From contig CM060481.1 of NCBI GenBank assembly GCA_030544235.1, positions 13,654,892 through 13,718,891 of the forward strand: a stretch of DNA of 64,000 bases, given 5' to 3'. A model generated the notes under the pieces. It saw only the letters and a program-made list of their open reading frames with translations, was not told the DNA's origin and searched no databases. The stretch comes from Lepturacanthus savala. Lineage: Eukaryota > Chordata > Actinopteri > Scombriformes > Trichiuridae. Positions 48,251 through 57,300 of the stretch are shown one piece after another. The position numbers and the translations under genes were made by a program. How positions within the stretch are numbered: position 1 is the first letter of the stretch; each line of letters starts with the position of its first letter.

Positions 48251-50690
48251 TTACTACTTCTTTTTCAGGTTTTCTAGAGTTCAGGTTCCAACGTATGTAA
48301 ATAAAATAAAACAAAATAAAATGAAATAAAATAAAAATAATTACAATTCTAAACAAGACAGATTCAGTCTCATCAGAACAGAGAGAACTGGGTTTGTTCT
48401 CACATTCTCTGCTATGCTCATATTTCCTCTGTAAATACAAAGCTTCTATTTGTGATGTTCTTTATTCTTCTTTTTCTTCTTCCTTCACTTCTTCTGAGAT
48501 TTCTTGTCACTTTCAAAACAAGGAATTACGCCCCATTGGTATGGGGTGTGGATCAGGATGAGTAATTATGACTAATAGACTATTAATAATTATACTAATA
48601 ACACAAAACAAAAAATAAATGAATTACAATTAAAGTAAAATTCCACATGGCTCAATCAAAATGATTTATTAACTTCTCGTGTTCTGTCTTTGAATATCTA
48701 TAATATCGAACTGAGCTTTCTGTGTCATATTGCTAACAGCTCTAACATGCTCCATTCTTCCATCCCACAGTCACATCTGATTGTAATATGTTCACCTATT
48801 ATGAAAACTGTCCTATTGTGTCCAGTGGGTCTAAATCTGAGTCATTATATGACTGTTCCCTCCAGCACACCATGTTTCTTCCACTTTCCATCACCCCTTC
48901 CCCTCTACCTCCCATTGCCATTTGCTCCATTTCCTCTCGACTCTGTTTATTAATGCCTTGAATTTCCCTTATATTAGTGTGCTTATTATTTGTGGCCTCC
49001 TTTGCTACCTTATTTGTCATTTCATTTCCTTTTATACCTGTGTTTGCTGAAACCCATAAAAATGTTACTGAATTCTAGATCATTTTTGTGTTGTACCTCT
49101 AAAACATAATCACATACACAACAGACCAGATATTACAATAAACTATTTATTGGTGAATTTGAATCTGACTACTGTTTTTCGGAGTTCTCTTGTGTAAGCT
49201 GAAATTTTCTTGTTAATCATTTCCCCTATTTTGATGTGAAGTTCTTTGTAATTAATGCTTGTGTTAAGTGTTATTTGAGAGAGGGCAAACTGTGACATTC
49301 TATACACAAATTTATTTGAAATGAGACAATTAAAAACTTGTAAAAATGGTTAAATGAGGTTTTTAAAGTTGAAATGTGTAAATATGATTGACTGACTATA
49401 AATGGGGAGGAGCCGTGGTTTAGACTTATCTTTACCTGGTTCAGGTTGATCCCAGCTCACTGGCACCTGATCCCCTCCAGACTGATAAATTAGCATCTGT
49501 GAAATAAAAGCAGTCTGTCTCTTTGCTCTCCTCCTAATTCCTTGTTTGGGGTCTGTGATGTTCTACTGTCAAAGTCTGATTGAATCCAAAGAAGTCGTGT
49601 GATTAGGTGGGCGTGGAGGTGTTCTTGGGGTAAATTATTGTTAGAGTCTGATTGAATGGATGCAAATGTCTGAGTCTAAGTTCAATGAATGCAAATGTGT
49701 CCTATACCATGTGTGAATGATCTTCCTTCGTCCTACAGTGCAGTATTTTTCTACCATCACCAGTCTTTCACCCCATGCACTGATGCTTAAAACCTCCACA
49801 AACAACAAACAATATACTTCAATATTCCTGAGAACTTAACATGACAACCTGAAAAAATAAAAGTAAAAAAAAAAGTTATAAGAAGAGTTTATGAAATATT
49901 AAAGAATAAATCACTAAAGGTTTATGTTTTTCTATAATGCTTTAATCTTAAGTGCCTTTATAAACACATTAAGTTTAAATTGTAAAAAAAAAACACTTTT
50001 GTGTTAATTGGAAAGTGTTTATTAGTATTATGATTAACAATTTTATTGAATTCCAAAATATATTTAGCAATTTGAAATTGAGCAATGTTTGACATTTCAC
50101 ATTAACACAAATAAAACATATGTACATGTACAGAATTACATACTAAAGGGAAAATAAAAAAAAAATCATTTCTCTAAATATTTCTTCAAGTATGCAGCAG
50201 GAAATAAAGGATAGAATAATAGAATATTTATTATTTATTATAATATTTAGAATAATTATATTTGTTGTTGATTTTTTTCTTATTTATTTTTATAATATAA
50301 TAATACACCATTAGTTTCCAAATTAACTGGGACGAGAGACAGTTTATTTTCCCAAAAAAATGAAATTGGGAAGTTGACATTAAAAAAGGTGGTTAAGTGC
50401 TCTTCAGTGTTGCAAAATACAGATTTGATATCAACATTTTTTCATATGAATCTTGATATGTATAAATTCGTAGGATAATTAAGTAGTATAAGTATAATTT
50501 TGTATTAAATTGATGATGACACATTTCTCAAATTTATTTGAAGAAGCCATGTTGCTTTTCCATTTATATCAGAAATAAATAAGAACTGCATACAAATTTT
50601 CCTCTAGGTGTGATTTTTCTTTTTCTGTTTTAAATAAATATCCTTATTGTTACAATGGTGACTCTTATGAAGAGGGTGAAGTTATAGACC
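48250..50690. other. AT-rich intergenic region between coa7 and zyg11b
   Basis: The region contains a LINE RNase H fragment (48690-49080); otherwise it is AT-rich with short A and T runs. I see no gene or RNA. Confidence 0.6.
48690..49080 (-). mobile_element. LINE RNase H domain fragment (I/Nimb-like)
   Basis: The minus strand reads VTFLWVSANTGIKGNEMTNK, then VAKEATNNK, between about 49071 and 48960. This is the C-terminal RNase H signature W-V-x-A-H-x-G-I-x-G-N-E-x-x-D-x-x-A-K-E-A of I-clade LINEs. The H and D positions are changed to N (SANTG, EMTNK), so the fragment is inactive. No reverse-transcriptase part was recognised nearby. Confidence 0.65.
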
Positions 50691-50922
50691 CTATAGTTTA
50701 TAATATTGTATAGTTCTTATACATCCATGTTGCCTTCTAAACACCTCCCCGTTGTCTTTAATGATCTTCCGTAGCCCCGCCCCCTCGCTAATGTACTTCC
50801 GGTGTTGTGACCTTTGTTTACTGTCAGTCTGGCCAGATATAGACATAGCTACCCGCTGCACGTACATTCTCCGCCCGGGTCGTTTATTCGGTCTCTGCAG
50901 TGATTTGTGGATATATTTGAAC

Positions 50923-51000
50923 ATGAATTCCTGCACAGCGGACAGTCGTCACGTTTTCTGCTCGCTGGAGAGCGATTTCCCGCAGCGGAGGCAACAACAA
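50923..51000 (+). CDS. Possible alternative first coding exon of zyg11b
   Basis: ATG at 50923 opens 26 codons (MNSCTADSRHVFCSLESD…RRQQQ) that end exactly at a donor-like caa/gtgagc. Phase is 0, the same phase in which exon 2 (52667) begins, so this could replace MACTFLNT. If not spliced, the frame stops at TAA (51007-51009) and is an upstream frame. The Kozak context is fair (A at -3) but lacks G at +4, unlike the main ATG. Confidence 0.35.
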
Positions 51001-51060
51001 GTGAGCTAACGTTAGCTGGCTACTCGTCGTCCTCTGCTCCTGATCACCGACACCTTAAAA

Positions 51061-51190
51061 TACACAGCCCGACACATAAACACACAGCCCGACACATAAA
51101 TACACAGCACGACGCATTAATACACACCTCGACACATTAATACACAACCCGACACATTAATACACGGGCCGACACATTACTACACTGCCC
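51061..51190. repeat. 20-base tandem repeat in zyg11b 5' region
   Basis: Six consecutive 20-base units start at 51061, 51081, 51101, 51121, 51141 and 51161, then a half unit. The consensus is tacacagcccgacacattaa. Units differ by point changes only and keep exact length. Confidence 0.97.
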
Positions 51191-51259
51191 GTCTGCACAG
51201 GTGAACGCTGCAAGACAGGTGAATATCGAGAACTGAACCCGCAGCCGGTGCAATACAGC

Positions 51260-51293
51260 TGCTGCTGCTGCTGCTGCTACAGCTGCTGCTGCG
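51260..51293. repeat. Short (CTG)n trinucleotide tract in zyg11b leader
   Basis: The tract is about eight CTG units, then a CTACAG interruption, then four more CTG units, ending about 60 bases before the start codon. Confidence 0.9.
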
Positions 51294-51351
51294 GTGGGGA
51301 AGAAGACACCGGTCTTTGTTGCATAAGCTACAACTACATTTATTTTAAACC

Positions 51352-54300
51352 ATGGCCTGTACTTTCCTCAACACGGTGAGTTTCACTTTCTCCGGGTATC
51401 TGGTGTGAGATGTGGGATTAGCAGGCTACACACACGAGTGAGTTGCAGCATAACATTTGCGAGGACCACCGAAAATGTCCTCACAACCAAAAATGTCCGA
51501 ACAGAAAAGGTTGTTTCTCAATACTTGGTCCTCACATGTATAGCAAAACCAACACACACAAATTCTGGATCTTTTGCTGCAGTTCCAGTCAATAATACAG
51601 TAGCCAAGTCAGCTTTTTACTATCTGGACAGATCTGTCACCAGAACATTACTCTGATAGAAGTTAAAAATCACCTGTTAGAATATTACTTGAGTAAAAGT
51701 TATGTTTAAACTGAATATTGAACTAGAATTGTCTTCCAAACTACTAATGTTGTCCAAACTACTTGTGTTATCACAAGTCATGCTTGGACATTTGCAGCCC
51801 GTTTCCACCAAATTTTGATTTTATTTCCAAGTAAGTCAGGAAAATAATCATCTCTCAGAAGATAGGATCATTTTGCCGCCATCTTTTACGGTTTTCAGTT
51901 TATGTGCAGGTGTTCGGGTGTGTTTTAGCCATTTTTAGACTTTCTGTCTGACCAGTTTTTGTCGGTTAGTGATGTCATCGACTTCAGAGCCCATGTAGTA
52001 GAGCGGTTAGTAACAGACGTTACCATGGTGACATCATGTCAGACTGAAAGCTGATTGGCTCGTGTTTTTTCCTCAATAACTTTGGATCTAAAGCTCCTAC
52101 AACTTAAAGTGATTCTTAAAGTTTCCCTTAAGAATCACGCTCACCAAACATTTTTCGAGTGATAAAACGAACACCCTGCAGGATACTTAGCCATATGGTG
52201 GTTACCAATGATGCACATGATTCCCGACAGCCCCAGAGGGGCATGGGAATTGTCTAGTTACAAGTTACTTAATTATGTTACACCACTGAACAAAAGTACT
52301 CATTATGGACACTGTGATATTATTATATTATATTATACCATTTAGTTTAATCATGTGGGAATATTACATTTTATCAATCCAGAGCCAATTTTAGATACTT
52401 TGGGTAGATTAGTTGTACTGCATCAATATATTTGCCATGTTACATTGACTTTACAAAATAGAAGAGCAACAATTTACAAGAATGTACATAGTACAATATT
52501 AAAGTCTATTCAAGTATACAAAGATTATACCCCAAAATACATATGAGAGTAAAATGCATAATAAAGGAAAGCTTGTGTAGTGTATGTTTTTATGCATTTC
52601 ACGGTTACATAAAAAACTAATTAAATTCAGCTGTCATGTTAACGAACATCCTGCTTATGTCTTCAGGATGAGGCCTCTCCAGCCACTCTGACAGACCTGT
52701 GCCTGACCTATGTGAGCCAGAACCTGGACTTCTTCTGTGTGAAGCGCCCTGATGGCTCTCTGTGCTTCAGAGAGCCTGTGCTCTTCCCACAGGAGCTAGC
52801 AGAACAGCTGCTGGCCAAGATGGCCACTGAAGGTAAATGGACCTCAAAGATACTCCTGAAAGTAGGCGACTTCCGAATTTCCGCAGAAAAAAAAGTCTGA
52901 AATCTTTCATCCCCTTAATCTAATGTTATGTTATGACACAAAACCGAAATCATGTAAGCACAAGTAGATTTGTGCAAGGCTTGGCTCTGTTCAGTCCTCC
53001 AGAAGTTGCAGCTTAACAGGAGTTTGGTACTCCACAGGCCTGTTGAATGACAGCACAGCGGGTGTGTTTCGTAACTGTGAATACCTGCGGCTGAGGCGAG
53101 CTTGCATCCGTACGGCCCGTATATCTGCAGAGGCCTTCCAGAGAGCCCTCTGCCCTCACAGGCTACTGGAGCTGGATGCAGCCAGGGTCAATGCAGACCT
53201 CACTATTCCTGACATCCTGCAGGGACTGGCCACCAATAAATATTGTCAGGTAAGAGTATGCAAAGTAATTTGATTTAAAAGCCTGAATTAACAGAAAATG
53301 ATGTGGTTGCATTCATTTTTTTTTTTTCCCCCTCACACGTGCAGGATTCTCTCCAGCGACTTGTACTAACAGGTCTCACCATGTCCTCTCTGGAGGAACC
53401 GATCCGCCATCGCTTCAGCTCCCTCCAGGGCCTGCGCTCCCTCTCTTTAGCCAACGTAGACTTCTATGACTCTGGGCTCGTAGACGTGTGTTCCCTGCCT
53501 CGGCTGGAGAGCCTCGACCTCTCCAACACGTCGGTCGCCAACCTGAGTCCACTGCTGGGCCTGAAGGAGCGGCTGCGCTCACTGACGCTGCACCAGCTGA
53601 AAAGGCTGGAGATGAGCACGGCTCAGCTGCTGGGAGTCATCGGCCAGTTGGATGTTCTGCAGGTTAGTGGAAGGGTGGAGCTGAGTATCTGTTGTTTTAT
53701 ACATATTTTGTATATATTATATTCTTTCTGTTCAATATCTTAACTTATATCTTGTATTTATTATACTCTTGATATATTTTATTTAAATATTTATATAATT
53801 AATAAAAAATGCTTATAATAATGTATACACAATAGGTAACTGTATAATTTATTTATTTATTACTACTTTTTCTATAATTATGTGTGCAATGAGCTACCTA
53901 CCTCATACAATATGCACTTTACAATAACCATATAGCAATAACATAGGTGTGTATAGGCATTTACTTTATTATTTATTATTTGTTTTATTTGTTATTTATT
54001 TTATTTTCTCTGTTTGTGCATCTTAAGTTCATAGCAGTGCTGTATGTGACGTGTTGGAGCTTCAATTTCCCTGAGGGAATCTCCCAAAAGGATCAATAAA
54101 GTCGTGTCTAATATAATCCAATCTTGAGAAAAAAAAATTTGAAAAATTTGAAAAAAAAGAAATTTGACAAGCCATGCTTTATTTATGTGTGTGAAACCCG
54201 GCCGGTGCAGCACCTGGACATCAGTGATGATAAACAGTTTACCTCTGATGTGGCTCGTCAACTGCTCGGACAGCCAGGGATCCTGCCTGCGCTCATTTCC

Positions 54301-57300
54301 CTGGATGTGTCGGGGCGGAAACAGGTGCATATGTGTCTTTTTCAGTATTTCATTTAACTTGCAAATAAAGCATGTAGGCTGTAGAGTACATTTATTTCAT
54401 GTATAAATGTTGCAGGTAACAGATGCCGCCGTTAAGGCATTTGTTGAGGAGAGACCAGGGATGACCTTTGTGGGACTCCTGGCCACAGATGCTGGTTTTT
54501 CCGACTTCCTCTCTGGAGAAGGAAACCTAAAAGTAGGAATGGATGCAGACATTAACAGTGATAACATGCATGCATACAAATTCAGGCATACTAAACTGTT
54601 TTTTTTTAACAGGTAACAGGGGAAGCCAATGAAAACCAGATCTGTGAGGCGCTGCGTCGTTACAGCGAGCGAGAGGGTTTTGTGAGAGAAGCTCTCTTTC
54701 ATCTGTTTAGCCTCACCCACGTCATGGAGAAACCACGGCCTGACATCCTTAAGGTGCACTCACTTTATTACTTCTACTTTCATTTTTTTCATTCTATAAC
54801 ATGACTTGATGTCTCCAAGAAAATATTGTATATTATTAAATTGTGTCATGGATAACCACATATATATTTGATGTACATTACCATTCAAAAGTTTGGGGTC
54901 TCCCAGACAATTTTGTGTTTTCCATGAAAAGTTACACCTTTATTTACTACCATGAGTTGTAAAATGAATAGAAAACATAGTCAAGACAATGACGAGGTTA
55001 GAAATAATGATTTGTATTCAAAATAAAAATCTTTTCCTTCAAACTTTGCTTTCATCAAAGGAAGGTCAGTTTTCTAGCTTCTCTAACCAGCTAAACTGTT
55101 TTCAGCTGTGCTAACATGATTGCACAAGGGTTTTCTTATCATCCATTAGCCTTCTGATGCAATGAGCAAACACACCAAAAACCAGACATTTGCAGCTAGA
55201 ATAGTCATTTACCACATTAGCAATGTAGAGAAGAGTGTATTTTTGATTAGTCTAAAGTTATCTACATTGAAAAAGTGTTTTTCTTTAAAAAATTATATTT
55301 CTAAGTGTCCCCAAACTTTTGAATGGTAGCATACATGTCAAATGTCTCCTGCACATAAAGATGTTTTACAGTAAAATGTCAAAACCCTAGGGAACTTCCC
55401 CCGCAAGTTCCTCACACATCTATTGTACTGTGATTTAACTTCCCTGTTCTCTTGGGGTTTTGCAGTTGGTGGTTCTAGGTATGAAGAATCACCCTGCGAC
55501 TCTGAATGTCCAGCTGGCAGCCAGTGCCTGCGTGTTCAACCTGACGAAGCAGGACCTGGCAGCAGGAATGCCGGTCCGACTGTTAAGCACCGTCACTCAG
55601 CTTCTTCTGGAGGCCATGAGGACTTTCCCCAACCACCAACAGGTAGCTTCATGTCTTGGTGGAAAATGTCACACACATCAACCACCTTAAGCAAAAGCGG
55701 TTTGTCAAAACAGCAACGACCGCATTTACCACACCCAGAATGTACAGGGAAGTTGAAAAACATGCACTTTCAGTCTGCCAAAAGTTAGAAACAGTTTATT
55801 TCTTCAATAGTTATTTAATTTTTATATTACATTTTACATCCCTGTAGGTAATTAATATTCATGTACTGTTGAGTACAACAGAAGAAAACTTGAAATAATT
55901 TCAGCCACCTGTGGATATATTCTTCATTTGCATCCGGCACCTGCTTGTTTGCATAAATATACAAAAAATTCCCGAGGGCCAGTTAGTCATAAAAAACAAT
56001 GAAGTGTTATGTAAGCAGGACCATGAGTCTGGGTTGTCTGAGCCTGGAGGTTCAACCAGGGCTGTGACAGGTGCTTGTTTCCCTCTGTGCAAAACACCAG
56101 TAGCACTTTCCGTCTCTCTGTTGGGAAATACCTGCACCTGGAGTTTTTTTTCTTGTTATTGCAACCAAAAAATGCTGGGAGGCTTTCCTCAATAATCATG
56201 CTGAATACAATATCAATATTTAATGTGCTCTTAGGAAATAATGCATTTTTTAAAGTATTGCTTACTGATGAACAGTCACATGTAATCATTTCCCTCCATA
56301 AAAAGTATACTGCATATCACAGGATCAAATATATTTCAGCGCTAATTATTGAATATATTTTCTGAACATGAGAGCCATGGACTCAATGTTGCTGTGCTTC
56401 TTTTGTCTTCAGCTGCAGAAGAATTGTCTGCTGTCCCTGTGCAGTGATCGCATTTTGCAAGAGGTTCCTTTTAACAGGTGAGTAATGCACATTTACATTG
56501 TAGTATCGTTTATAATATTATCATTTAATTATATACTGTAGTGTTAGTCCTTCAAATTAAATCAAAACTGTAAGCGTGCCTCAGTGTAAGCAAACAGGAA
56601 ACCAAAAGTAAAAGTCAGAACACAAAAGCAAATCTGTCAAAAGGAGCGTGTGATTACAGCGGAAATGTTTTGCTTCCACTTCCTGTTATCAAGGTTCGAA
56701 GCTGCCAAACTAGTGATGCAGTGGCTTTGCAACCATGAAGACCAGAACATGCAGAGGATGGCTGTGGCTATCATTTCCATCCTGGCTGCGAAGGTGAATC
56801 TTGTGTAGTTTGTGTTCATATCACACCTGTAATTGTTCATGCATAATATGTAGAATTATTCTTAAGCTCTTTGTGGTTTGTCTCTCCCAGTTGTCCACAG
56901 AGCAAACAGCTCAACTGGGAGCAGAGCTGTTCATAGTGAAGGTAAAGATTCTCCTCTCTGCTGTCTTCTCTCTACCCTTTATTTTTTTTTTTACCAAAAA
57001 AAGACATTTTCATTGCAAACATGCCCTTTTCTGCCCACAGCAACTGCTCCACATCGTGCGTCAGAAGGCTACTCAGGGCACGGTGGACGCCACCCTCAAA
57101 TTTACACTCAGCGCTCTCTGGAATCTTACCGATGAATCTCCGACAACCTGCCGCCATTTTATTGAGAACCAGGGACTGGACCTGTTCATTAAAGTTCTAG
57201 AGGTACATCGTCAGTACGTAGATAACAAAAAGATATAAGCATAGGCTCATCTTACAGATATGATGACCATGCTAGTTAATCATCACACTTAATCGCGTGC

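Larger units (their letters stand above)
50770..51350 (+). promoter_or_regulatory. zyg11b promoter and 5' leader (CpG-rich)
   Basis: A GC box (ccccgccccc) lies at 50775-50784 and an ETS-type site (acttccggtg) at 50795-50804, followed by CpG-rich sequence and no TATA box. The leader holds a 20-base tandem repeat and a CTG tract directly before the ATG at 51352. Transcription probably starts between about 50810 and 51200. Confidence 0.55.

Noticed and set aside
51061..51190. Regular direct repeats that might suggest a CRISPR array
   Set aside because: The units are contiguous 20-base tandem copies with no unique spacers, in a vertebrate promoter region.
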